The notes under the pieces are model-generated. The model searched no databases and was not told where the DNA came from. It was given only the letters and a program-made list of their open reading frames with translations. Shown here one piece after another: positions 8,491-19,607 of a DNA stretch of 64,000 nt. The stretch spans positions 893,427-957,426 of the forward strand of contig MU006232.1 of NCBI GenBank assembly GCA_010093685.1, given 5' to 3'. A program made the translations under genes and the position numbers. This DNA is from Ophiobolus disseminans. Its lineage: Eukaryota; Ascomycota; Dothideomycetes; Pleosporales; Phaeosphaeriaceae. Each line of letters begins with the position of its first letter. The stretch's first letter is position 1.

Positions 8491-11400
8491 TTACTCGTCG
8501 TCGCTATTAAGGACTAGAGGTCGCTTCCTCTTCCTGTCTGCACCCGGCCTTGCTCCACCCATCTTCGTCTTCACCCTCTTGACAGGTATGAGCCCCGCCG
8601 ACGTAGGTGCCGACTTCGCTAGTCTGACTCGAGGTTTGCCTATTGGTCTTCTTGGCATCATGTTGCCAGTCTGTCGGCTCATGCCCAAGTCGACTTCGTC
8701 GTCCTCCACGTTGGCAGGAAGGTCGTACGGATTCGCGCCTTCTGCTGTATTCTCTGGGATGAAGTATTCGTCTTCATCTGTGTCTTGCACTACAAGATTT
8801 GAGACTGACTCGTTTGCATCATCGGGGCCTGTGAGATCACCGTCGGTCTCCTCTGGTATGTGAAGACCTCGCACAGTCTTGTGCCGACCTCGTGCGCCGG
8901 AGTGATTCGAAAGGCGATACTGAGTCGTGCCGCTGGCAGCTGACTTGCGCGCTTGCTTCAAACCAGTGCTGCGAGCTGTTTTGGCAGTTTGTGAACCACC
9001 TTCTGCGAGCATTGCTTCACGCTTTGCAGCTTTCGCTGCTCTCGCTTTAGCCATTCCTTTCATAACCAATGGGTTGTTCAATCGGGCTGATCCAGTACTC
9101 TTTGGTTCCGAGGACTGTAGGGACGAGGAACGAGAGATGGCCCTCTTGGACTTGTTCTTCTGGGGCTTTTTGGCAGTCTGCCTGACAGCAACAACTTTAC
9201 CAGTTGTACGGGGTTGCTTGAAGTTCTTGGTTGTTTCCACAGGATAATTATAATGAAAGAAGAATTCGGTCCCGGCTTCGATGTCGGTGCCAGCGTAGAG
9301 CGCTACCCGGAACACAGTGTTGCAGAGAAAGACTTTTGGATAGCCTGTCGGCGAGTTTGCTTATTAGTATTTTTCTCCACGGTCATAGTGAATGGCCATA
9401 CTCACAATTCGTAAGATTTTTGTTTGCATTGTTGATGAAGCGTAACTTGTTGCCCATGAAAGTCGCATCAACTTCTTGCTCTGGATATCCGTTAGTAACT
9501 TGACTGCTGTTCTGATCAAGTAAACTTACTTTTGTTCAGCTTGAATAGATACATATTGTTCTGGTACTCGTAGATGACCAAGCGCCGCTCGCTCTCTTCA
9601 ATGGAGAGAATCTCTCCCGTATACTCGCCGATGATGTCGTCTTTCTCGATGTCTTGACCTGCGTAAAGACCGAAGCCATGTACTTCAGATTGCCCAAGTA
9701 GCGTCTTCTTCGGCACCCCACGCTGAATACCCACGTTTGTGCAGCGATCTTGCAGCACCTCCTCGCTATATCGATTGACCGGGTCGAGTATTTCTGTAGC
9801 CCCGCAAGTACCACATAGATCCGCATCGCATTCCCTCTTGAACTTGATGCACAGACATTTGCTAATGCTGCAAGTGCGCTTCCCAGGTATTGATGTACAG
9901 TTGCAACCTGGGAAGCGACGATTGCAATGCGTTGGACATCTGCAGGACTTTTCACAGGTAATCCTTTCTCGAAAGCAGCGGCACTTGGCTTCAATACAGC
10001 TACCATCGTGGCTGCATGGAATGAAAGGCTTCCTCTTCTCCCATTTCGCTGTGTTCGTATTTCTATCCCACCATGTGGCCTTAAATGGCCCAGGAGGAGG
10101 TAACGCGTTCTCCGGCACGACAAATTCTTCTATGGTGTCATTATCAAGAACGTCAGGATTGGCCGCCAATCTGTAGTTGATGACTTTCTCGATATCGACA
10201 TCGTTTTCATTCATGTGTGCAGGTGCTTCCTGACTGGATGATTCCGAACTATCATCAGCCCTCTCTTCGTCCCGATGTTGTCTGGCTTGTCGGTTTGACT
10301 TTTTCATTTCGCTGGTCTCGGGTTCTTCTTCCGTGCTTTGGCTCTCATTATCTGGTATATCTGAATCGCTCTCTGGCCGCTCTCTGATTTGGCCATGAAA
10401 CATGCAATTGTGCCTGATTTGTACGTGTTAGTTAGCCTCGCAGGGTAGACGGGTTCGTCATACTTACCCGTGGCACACCCTACACACAATGCTTCTAAAT
10501 GTGAACTTTGATGGCGCAGGTTCTGGGGCTACGATCTTGCTCTGAGTGTAATCTTGCATGATCGTGCTCTGTCGTGCTATATACCACGGACTGAAGTGAC
10601 AGCTAGCCAAGATAGCAGCGCAGACCAGAGCTGCTGCCTTGAGCTGTCCTAGCGAGGGTTCCTTAAGCTGACAAAAGAACTTCTGCCATTGGCGTTTGCG
10701 ACGGTCAAACAACGTGGCAGTCCTTTCCTCTTCGTCCCGATGGAACACCTCGCTGTCGTAAGCGGATCTATCGAGCAGATCAACCGCATCCTTTGTGCTG
10801 AAGGTGCGACTCATCAGTTTGAGCAGTGCATCTGGCGCCAGAAGCCAATACAAGATCGACTCCCATGTAACGCCAACATCTCCTAGAAAAGGCTCGATGC
10901 TGTCAATGTAGAATCGACACTGCTCGTTGCGTAAGTCTGATAGAGCGTTGATGTCGTGCCTTATCTCATAGATCGACGGTAGTTTATCCACCAAGTCTTG
11001 CTGCGCTCTCTCGTCGTCCCGTTCACCCAAGTAAGGCATGGTCAAAAGCTTTGATTCATTGTCGGCCAGAATGTTGGTCTTCAGATGGACATATTCCTTG
11101 AAAGACGGGATACGGATCTTGTTGGACCTATACTTGGTCGTGGGGACGCTCCAAACGGACCTAACTACAGTGTCCTTGGGAGTGGCTTTTGTGAAAATCT
11201 CTTGGGATATCTCCTTCATGTGCCTGTTTTGTCCCTTCTCAAGAGGTATCTGTATGGCTGACAAGTGTGCGAATGGTGAAGTAGATTGTACATACTTCTC
11301 GGGTAGCCTGTACGCCTCCCTGCTTGAATCATTACGGCCTTGTGCTCGAATATCACGTTCGTAGCATGTTCGCTGACGCCACATTGTATTCTGTCCCTAG

Positions 11401-12792
11401 TCAGCTCTTAGTCAAAGATGGAGGTGATCGAGACATACCTTGACGAAGTACGCATGATCTTCATATCGCTCGTCAAGACGCCGCTTCAAATGGAAGTCGA
11501 TATTTTGGCGGGAAGGTTCGCTGTCGTTGACATGAAGCTCGTGTACACTCACCGGTAACACTATGCGTCGTATTAATTGATTTCAGTTCTTCGTTTGCAT
11601 AGATGGATTTACCTTGTTCAGGGTTCTCCTCGGGAAGCTTTGGAGATTCACCTGCCGATACAGCATCGGGCTCGTCTGCCTTAGCAGTGAGCTCCTCGGG
11701 TAGCAAGACAGACTGGCTTCTCCGAGCAAATGCTTTGGGAATTTCAAGATGGGTGTTCGTGATTTCGACAGAGGGGAGAATGGTTGACTGGGCGACGGAA
11801 CTGGCAGACATTTGGGCTCCCATGCTTTGGGTAGCGGTAGCGGCGTTGGCAGCAAGTGAGGTATTGTGTCGGGGCAGGAGTTCCGATGTCAACTTGTGTG
11901 CGTTCTCTGGAGGATGAATTGCTTGGTGGTTGGTATCGGGCAATGAATTCTCATCAGAATCTTTAGGTGCTTCGAAATCCGACGAACCTCTACTCAACGG
12001 CTGTAGAGGGCTTGCTTTTCGTGCACGGCTCCCTGCAGCATGATGAGGCCGCTCTGCGGTGCCAGATCTCTGTCTCCCAGGGCTCACTACCCTCTTCACC
12101 ATCCGTGCCTTTGGCAGCGGTTTGAACGCAGGAGAGCCACTACTCTTGCGACCGTTTTCGGGCAATACAGTTGGACCGTTTTTCTCAGTTGCTTTGATGG
12201 AATTGGCGCGCCCGGATGCTGAAGACGCGTTGGTTTCCACGTGCCTGTGTGTGGCCTGTTCGCGGCCATGCTGAAAACCGGCAGGAACTCCGATTGGAGA
12301 ATCCGTGGGCGTTTGAATGGTCTTTTGAGATTTTCTCCTTTCCGGGAGCCTAGTGTTAGGCGGGGGTGGACTCATTCTACGCGGAGCAGAAACATTGTTT
12401 CTTGCTTCGCACAGCGGAAGACTCGCATTGCTCATCTGCAGCGCACTTTTGCCGGGCACAGGAGGTGCTTCGTCGCCACTCGATATGTACTCCGGTTCCT
12501 CAGCGAAGGTTTCTTTCCGAACCGCGAAAGTTTCGCTGTACGAACTGTTGCTTAGCACAGAATTGGCACTATATCGATTGTTGGCTTTTCTTCGTGCGCT
12601 GCTGGGAATTGCTTCCACAGGAAGTTCGGTCTCCTTTCCATCATCATCCAATAGCAAGTAAGCCGTGCTTTTCTTTCGAGGCGCCCCTTGAGTTGCTGTA
12701 AAGTGCATGTTTTCATCGTCGTCCTCATCGTCATCCTCATAGCTCGCAAGGTCGATAGGATCCTCCGATCTTGAACCTTGAGTGTTGGCCAT
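8491..12792 (-). CDS. KMT6: Histone H3K27 methyltransferase, PRC2 catalytic subunit (KMT6/EZH2/E(z))
   Basis: Writes H3K27 methylation for facultative heterochromatin. Six exons: 12792-11613, 11560-11439, 11390-10468, 10413-9530, 9480-9406, 9344-8491; introns 49-61 bp; 1345 residues. The first ~390 residues are acidic/serine-rich and disordered. Conserved blocks follow: LPVSVHELHVNDSEPSRQN, the RSIVCRVC..HNC..HG zinc cluster, a cysteine-rich CXC domain (~875-945; KCRCFRERITCEKSCRCP) and the SET domain (~976-1096) with HGFGLYAGQDIEKDDIIGEY, the RFINNANKNLTNC cofactor loop and GTEFFFHYNY. A basic ~250-residue tail follows SET, longer than in animal EZH2. At the exon 2/3 intron, TAG and CAG acceptors 6 bp apart could add Gly-Gln. 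Asn replaces the usual His of the NHS motif. Confidence 0.93.
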
Positions 12793-13475
12793 TGTTGCTC
12801 ATGCTCGTAATGGAGGCAATTGTCGAAAAGCTCTCGCTTGAGTTGGACCGATGTGCGCCGAGTATGTAGGTGGTGGGAGTAAACAAGCTACCCTGCGGTT
12901 TTCGCACCCGATTCAACGTGGAGCCATTGGTGAGAGGCGGTTGAGAGTCTGAGTTCGGGCGAAGGGCAGTACGGTGATCCGTGGTCCCTGAGTGGCCGCG
13001 CAGAGGGGCAGTTGGCGCTGCTGGCGAAGATGGAATGGAGGTGAGAAAGTAGGACGCTAAACACCGCGCGGTCGCGAAAACACGTGATCATGGAAACCTC
13101 CAGGGCTTGCAGCTGCAATCACCCATCAACATGGGGGTACCTAGGTGAAGTCCTTGAGCAACCAGTGGCGTATTGATAGAGCGAAATGTACATGTCTCCA
13201 GAGAAGTAGACTAGGTATGCTTGCAGAACGAAACTTGCGATCAGAGACGGCTGATTAAGCAAAGCATGATTAACTAGCAACATCATTGTCCATGGGACAC
13301 TGGTCAGCGTCCTGGGCCTTCCCATGGTCTAACTCGATTGCAGGTAGTATGCACGGACCACCATGCGTGTTTACCGATGCGCGCGTTGGTGTTTACTTTG
13401 TCGCTTCCGTCCCGGGCAACATCATCATCATCATCGCACCCCACCGCACCTCTGCGCCCACTACCACCCTCCACC
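12793..13475. promoter_or_regulatory. Divergent promoter between KMT6 and Spc7
   Basis: 683 bp between two divergent starts. No TATA box near either ATG; a CACGTG-like E-box occurs at 13081-13086. The C-rich stretch at 13436-13475 just before the Spc7 ATG looks like its 5' leader. Confidence 0.5.
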
Positions 13476-16400
13476 ATGGCGAACACGGACGGCAAAGAAA
13501 ACATTGCGGACGGCCTGATTGCGAACACATCCTTTAAAGCACCGGCACTGTCGCCTCGGAAATCGTCGCGCAAGACGCGCAGCAAGAGCATCGGCCCCGG
13601 CGGCCTTGGAGACCTCGAGGCGCCCGCGCTGAAGGCAAGCAGCGGCAACCGCAGGAAGTCTGCCTTCATACCCGCCGTCAAGTCCATCCTCTCCTCCAAT
13701 GACGAGGACGAGAAGAAGCGCAAGGACGCCCGGCGCAAGTCGCTCGGTATGTCGCGTACTGGCAGCGTGTGCTTGCAAATGCTAATGCACGAACAGCGGC
13801 GCGACGCGTCTCTTTTGCCCCAGAGGCGACGCTCCATACCTGGGACGTAGTTGAGTACCTTCGCGACGCGACCAGCTCGTCCGCCTCCTCAGACGCCACC
13901 CGCAGAGCCTCGGGCGTGTCCCAAGCATCCACACCAGCGTCGCCCGCGCCCCCATCTGACCCAGCCGAGCCGCCATCTACACCACCGGAGCAGGTCGAGG
14001 AGCCACAGCCCGAGCCCAACTCGTCCCCGGCCAACCAGCGCGCAAAGCACCAGAAAAAAAACCGCCGCAGCTCGGGAATCCCGCCAATGAACTTCAACAA
14101 CCCGGATGACATCTACTCCTCTAGTCCAGTGAGTGGAGACAATCAGTCGCCGGGCGGTGTGGACGACGAGGGCAACGGCTCGGATGACGACGAGGCGGAG
14201 AACCAAGAGACTGCGCCTGACTCGGAGGACTCGTCGCAAAGCAGCGCGAAGCTGGACGCTGCGTTGCGACAGGCTTTTACTCAGGCGGGGACACAAAAGC
14301 TGGATCTGGACGAGGATGGCGACATGACCATGGACATGGCGGAAGACGACGTAACTTCGTCTTTCCGGCCCTGGGCAAGCAAGACTGTGGTCCCGCACGA
14401 GGACCAGGAGAACGTCGATCCCTTCTCGCCAGCGGATACGGCGGCTGACGACGACGATATGAGCATGGACATCACGCGCGCTGTGGGAAGAATCGTGCCT
14501 CAAGGGGACTCGGCCAGTTCCGACATGGACGACGACATGAGCATGGAATTGACCATGCCTCTCGGAAGCATCAAGGCTATGGAGAACAAGGCGCCTGCAA
14601 GCCGGAGGAAGAGCTTGAAGCGGCGGGTATCGATGCTTGACGCGTCGCAAGGCAGCCCGGCGAAGCGTCCAGCAAGCCGCCGGACCAGTCTTCGGCCACG
14701 CCGTCAGTCAGAGGAGCACGCCCAGGAAGATGCCACTATGGATCTGACAATGGCTATCGGTAACATTAAGAGCGCTACCGTTCTTGCTTCATCAAGGCGA
14801 GCGAGTGTGGACACTGCCTTTGACGATGCGACAATGGACTTCACCTTGGCCGTTGGCAGCATCAAGAGCGGTTCATCCACGATTGCAGCTCTGGAAGACG
14901 ACGAAGTGGAAGACGAAGATCTGTCTATGGAGTTCACCAAGATCGTCGGTCCTGGCATCAAGCGCACGGGTCTACCATTTGCGACACCCGAGCAGCCTAC
15001 AGCAGCAGAGCCTGTCCCTACTCCAACCGAAACTCCAACGCCGCGAAAGTCTCCCAAGAAGTCTCCAGGACGGCGAAGAAGCTTAGTGACTCCAACAGAA
15101 GCCGAAAGTGCTCCAAAGGTCCCAGCTCAGTCCACGCCGACACAATTGCCCGCCGAGGTCGCATACCCCAGTCTCGATCCCGGTACTCCTGAGATTGTAC
15201 GCCAGAAAGATATCGAGGAAATTGAGCCTTCACCGTTCGTCCGTAGAACTCCCCAGAACACACCGAAATTGAACAGCGATGTCGCAACACCAACGAACCC
15301 ACCTCCAAGCGCGGCACATACGCCCATTCCCGAAGATCCAGTTGCTGCTCCTATCCTCAATAGGCGTCGATCTTCCTTGTCGAACCTCCATTTCAGTCCT
15401 CTCAACGTACCTCGAGATGAGCCAACACTGAAGAGCACTGCGTTGCTGACAAACAACATCAAGCTGCTTTCCACCCCTCGCAAACAGACCTTAATGTCAC
15501 CTATGAAGCGAGGCATAACGCCAAAGAAATCACAGACTCCGCAGAAGCAGCCCACGCCAAAGCAGAAAACTCCTACGCCCAAGAGAGCTACCCCGAGGAA
15601 GAGCATGAGTCCGAAGAAGCGCGTGGTGTTCGGTGAGCTGGAAGAGGAGCAAGAACCAGAAGACGCAGACATCGCTGAAGGAGAATCGGAAGTGGAACGT
15701 ATCTCGCTGCAGGAGTTCCTCGATATGACGAAGATTCGCTTCATGGATCTTAGTACGACCAAGCGACGCCACACTGCTGCCCCTGCTTTGTTCCACGATA
15801 CTGAAGTGGAAGAGAAGGAAGAGACTCTCGATCGCTACGTTGTTGCCGGTGCTTGTACTCTACCAGAGTACGAACTGTATCAACATGCTTGTCACGAGAT
15901 GAAGAAGTATATCTCTGATGGCCGCCACTTTGTCCGAACCATGGAGGGCAATGTTATGGAAGAGAATCCAATGCTCTTTAGTGAATATCTCACGGCGCCA
16001 CCGGACCAGCGTATCATCATGGACAACCAATTCAAGAACCTGAAAACGAATGCCAGGCTAGAAGCCCGGGGGGAATGGTATACTTGGCGAAGTACACTTC
16101 TACACGACCTGAAATCCGGTCTTCTCAGCACATTAGATGGTTTCAAGCGTGACGAGTCCAAGCTCAGCAACCAGGAACGACTCCTCGACACTGTACTGCC
16201 GCCCTTGGTCGAAAAAAAAGAGGCTTTGTCTATTGAGTGCAAGCTGCTTCAGCAACGGCACGACGAACTGAACAGTTGCGACCGTGAAGAACTAGAGGAA
16301 ACACGGGAGAAGCTTGTCGCCACGGATGCCGAGCTGGAGGAAAAGCGACAATTTCTTGCACAACTTCAGCAGGAGCTTGCCACCAACGAGAGCCGTATTG

Positions 16401-17233
16401 AGGCTGTCAAGGAACGTAAGACGGAGTGTGTCGAACAGACCAAGGTGGCCGAACGCGTGCGAGAAGAGTGCCGCGGTTGGTCTACAACAGAAGTCAATGA
16501 GCTGAAGAGTATGTATACCATGTGTCCTCTTGTGTGCCATGATACTGACAACGATATAGCCAAGGTATCCACTCTTGAGCAAGCTCACGGCTGGACCATC
16601 TCATCGGCCTCATCGACAAGCATAACCATGACTCACCTGAACGATCTCGAGCTGTACTTCCAACCTTCAGCTTTCAAGACAGGTGGTAATACACCCAACG
16701 GGTCCATCTCGTTGGCCTATGTTGGCGATTCTGCAGCACCGCACCCTCGCCCACTGACTACAAGCAAACGATTCTTCCTCCAGCTCATCCGGGCACATTT
16801 GCACTGCATTCCCCAATCCCAGACTTGTGTTTCTGAACTGCTATCAGTCGTCAAAAATGGCTGGGCGACCGCGCTTGCCGTTGCAGAAGGCAGCCACTGG
16901 TTGGAGCACAACTACATCACTGAAGAATTCATTCTCTCAGATGACCGCATGGGTATCTCAACCAACATATTGCTGCCCACTCTTCAAACGAAGGTCAAGG
17001 TCACCTTCGACATTGGTGTCAGCCTCAGCTCAGAGGGCGTGCAGACAGATGTCAGTACGAAAGCTGAAGTTGTATATGGTGAGAAGTATGGTGAGGAGAA
17101 GATGGGTGCTTTCTTGAGAGATTTTTGTGGGACAGAGGTTCGGAAGGTAGATGATATGGCTGTTTGGGCTGATGGCATGCTCGATCTTGCTGCGAGGTTG
17201 CGCAAGACGGGAAGGAAGGGAGAGAGGAAGTGA
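13476..17233 (+). CDS. spc7: Kinetochore scaffold Spc7/KNL1
   Basis: KMN-network subunit linking the Mis12 complex to spindle-checkpoint proteins. Exons 13476-13747, 13798-16508 and 16560-17233 give 1218 residues. RVSF (94-97) is a PP1-docking motif lying just after the first exon junction. Six MELT-type repeats, the Mps1-phosphorylated Bub3-Bub1 docking sites, run from ~266 to ~470 (DMTMDMAEDD, DMSMDITRAVG, DMSMELTMPLG, ATMDLTMAIGN, ATMDFTLAVGS, LSMEFTKIVG). A long basic S/T-P-rich region follows, then the conserved Spc7 block (ISLQEFLDMTKIRFMDLSTT), a long coiled coil and a C-terminal RWD-like region. The 51-bp second intron (GTATGT..ATATAG) keeps frame if retained. Identity is strong from domain order. 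Confidence 0.93.
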
Positions 17234-17414
17234 GGGTTTCATGGTGTAGTGCTTGTATTTGATGATTATGAACTAGCGGACTACGAGTTACGATGGCGTT
17301 TTCTGGCTCTAGGATAGTGGCAAGTTCAACCAGGATACGAATACGAATATTCATTCATTTTATCGTACATCTTCTATCCTACTCAATGCACTGAACTGTC
17401 TGTAATTAAATCCA

Positions 17415-19070
17415 TCATATCGGCACCCTTTCCGCCACACTCAACCAAAACGCACACCTCTTCTCCAACATATCAATACGCCCCTGTTTCAACCCTCCAC
17501 TCGTCACAAGAAACTGCGTCCCGCTCCCTATCTCCGGAACGCCCACCACACTCCCATCCGTCACCTTATTCACATTCGGATCCCCCGCCTGCACAAAACT
17601 CCCCATCGCACCCGCATACCCGCGATACGTCAATGCATCCGTGCGCTGAATCGCACCAATCGTATTCCAATACTGCACATCGCTCGCGTGCTTCGCGGGA
17701 CTGATCGTATACTCTATCAACCAGCCTTTCTTCGCGGACCGGGCGAGCCAGTACGCCGGACACGCGAGGACGAGATCGCGGTACAGTAGGCCTGCGCGCA
17801 CGTATGTGGTGTTGTATGTTATTTCCTCGGCGGTGCCGGAGGGTGGGTACAGCGCTTTGATGGCGGCGATGTCGCTGGGTGTCAGGGCTGGTAAGTAACC
17901 GGTAAGCCAGGAGTCGAAGCTTGCGAGCGAGGAGTTGAAGCTTGCGAGCGAGGAGTTGAAGCCGTCTGTCGGGCTTGTTGTGGCGCTGGAGAAACCGGGT
18001 GGGATGAAATTCTCGCCTTCGTGCAGGTTGTACGATGTCAGTACTAGGTCTGCGTTCAGGGAGCCGTTTTTGATGACGGTTGATAGTGGGGCGGTGAGGA
18101 AGGTGTCGTCGATTACGGGGCCGAAGGTGAATGCGCTGGTGGTATATTGCAAACTCGTGCTCAGGCGAAGGGCGCTGTCGCGTAGGAGTTGGATGTCTGC
18201 GGCTTTGAGGCATGCGATTTCGTCGGTGGAGTTGCTGCACCCGACGTCCTTGAGGGTTTGGCGGTATATGTCCTCGGATTCGGGGGCGTCGTAGCGGGGC
18301 GTCTTGGGCCAGAAGGGGGAGCTGCTCATGGCCTTCTTGAAGAGTTTCTTTCCGCGGTTTCCTGTGGCGATGGTTTGCGCGACGACGCTTCCGCCGCCCG
18401 CAGATTGGCCCCAAATTGTCACATTTTTTGGATCGCCTCCAAACGTGCTGATGTATTTCTGGATCCATTTCAAGGCGGCTTGTTGGTCTAGTAAGCCGGG
18501 ATTCAGGTCCACGTCTGGGTGTGAGGCAATTTTCGATCCGGGTAGGAAACCGAAGACGTTCGTGCGATAGTTGGAGTAGACAACCACATAGTCATTGGAC
18601 GAGCTAACGTTCAGCACAGGGAAGCCTGAGGGCGGGATATCGAAGCTTGCGCTACCACGGATAAAGCCACCACCATAGAAGGTCAAAAGCACTGGTCGTA
18701 GGTCTTGTTTCTTGGTCCATGGTCTTGAGTATACCCCAAGGTATAGACAATCTTCGGACCCGTTGACAGTTCGTTGAGGGCACATATCAAACGCGCGGTT
18801 CGTATTGTATATGCCATTCTTGATAGGCTTTGGTGGCTGAGGGGCGCGAAAGCGATTCTTTCCTGCTGTTGATGCGGCGAATGGAATTGAGCGGTAATAC
18901 GTTAGGTTGTACTGTGCTGATGATGCGCCTTGAAGGGAGACATAGTCAAGATCGACGATTGGGTGAGTGTCATTTCCACGTGTACTAGGCCGTGGCGATG
19001 CGAAAGTAAATGAAATGGAAGAGAGGAGTGCGAGCAGTTGGAGCGACGCAGATGCTGTGGAGAGCAACAT
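17415..19070 (-). CDS. Secreted type B carboxylesterase
   Basis: Single exon, 551 residues. A signal peptide (MLLSTASASLQLLALLSSIS to FAS) precedes the alpha/beta-hydrolase fold: FYGGGFIRGS oxyanion loop, WGQSAGGGS nucleophile elbow with Ser223, an acidic residue in the NLHEGENF segment and a candidate catalytic His in KHASDVQYW. Several N-x-S/T sequons suit a secreted glycoprotein. Family members hydrolyse carboxylic esters extracellularly; the substrate cannot be told from sequence. The segment carries a perfect 21-bp tandem duplication giving NSSLASF twice. A TATATA stretch lies about 50 bp upstream of the ATG. A second, only distantly similar carboxylesterase lies at 25860. Confidence 0.9.
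   Translation of the reverse strand: MLLSTASASLQLLALLSSISFTFASPRPSTRGNDTHPIVDLDYVSLQGASSAQYNLTYYRSIPFAASTAGKNRFRAPQPPKPIKNGIYNTNRAFDMCPQRTVNGSEDCLYLGVYSRPWTKKQDLRPVLLTFYGGGFIRGSASFDIPPSGFPVLNVSSSNDYVVVYSNYRTNVFGFLPGSKIASHPDVDLNPGLLDQQAALKWIQKYISTFGGDPKNVTIWGQSAGGGSVVAQTIATGNRGKKLFKKAMSSSPFWPKTPRYDAPESEDIYRQTLKDVGCSNSTDEIACLKAADIQLLRDSALRLSTSLQYTTSAFTFGPVIDDTFLTAPLSTVIKNGSLNADLVLTSYNLHEGENFIPPGFSSATTSPTDGFNSSLASFNSSLASFDSWLTGYLPALTPSDIAAIKALYPPSGTAEEITYNTTYVRAGLLYRDLVLACPAYWLARSAKKGWLIEYTISPAKHASDVQYWNTIGAIQRTDALTYRGYAGAMGSFVQAGDPNVNKVTDGSVVGVPEIGSGTQFLVTSGGLKQGRIDMLEKRCAFWLSVAERVPI
17916..17957 (-). repeat. 21-bp tandem duplication in the carboxylesterase gene
   Basis: Two perfect head-to-tail 21-bp copies in frame, duplicating the heptapeptide NSSLASF and adding a glycosylation sequon. 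Probably copy-number variable between strains. Confidence 0.8.
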
Positions 19071-19607
19071 TTTGAATGAGATGAATCACCTACTTTACAA
19101 GACCAGAGGCATTCGGATATGTATATATGCTAGCTAAACCATATCCTTTAGCCTCATCTCCATGTCTCCGCAAATTGGGCCCATCCCGGGTTGCGGGGAC
19201 ACATCAAGCCAGGAACACACGTCCGGGAAACTACAATTGCAGTTTGGCCCTTGACAATACTCGGTATAAATAGTGCCGAGACTTGCCCGCGCGAGGAGGC
19301 TTGCCTGAACCAGTCGATAGCCCCGTGGTGTCGATGCTTGAATTTCTCCGGCTGCGTAGAATCACCGGGGGGGGGGGACCACTCTAGAGCCGTATGTGGG
19401 TAGCGCAGAAGAACTCGCTTAGACTTGCCCTTCACGCCCGGTGATCTTGTCATCCCACCAGGTGCGACACGGACGCGATGCCATGCCTTGGCTTTCCTCA
19501 AGCCGCTATGTCGCAATAACGTGGCGGTATTATTGGACAATGGCGTTCGGGACGTCGCCTGCTCAGGATTTTGTTTCCTTTCCAACGTTCTTACAATGTC
19601 CTGAACG
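19071..19607. promoter_or_regulatory. Divergent promoter: carboxylesterase / chromate transporter
   Basis: 537 bp between divergent starts. It includes a TATATA element at 19121-19127 for the esterase and an uninterrupted run of 11 G at 19367-19377. No gene seen. Confidence 0.5.
19367..19377 (+). repeat. G11 homopolymer
   Basis: Eleven consecutive G; prone to length error in sequencing and slippage in replication. Confidence 0.8.

Noticed and set aside
13889..14650. 253-codon minus-strand ORF
   Set aside because: Antisense to Spc7 MELT region; R/H/V-rich shadow.
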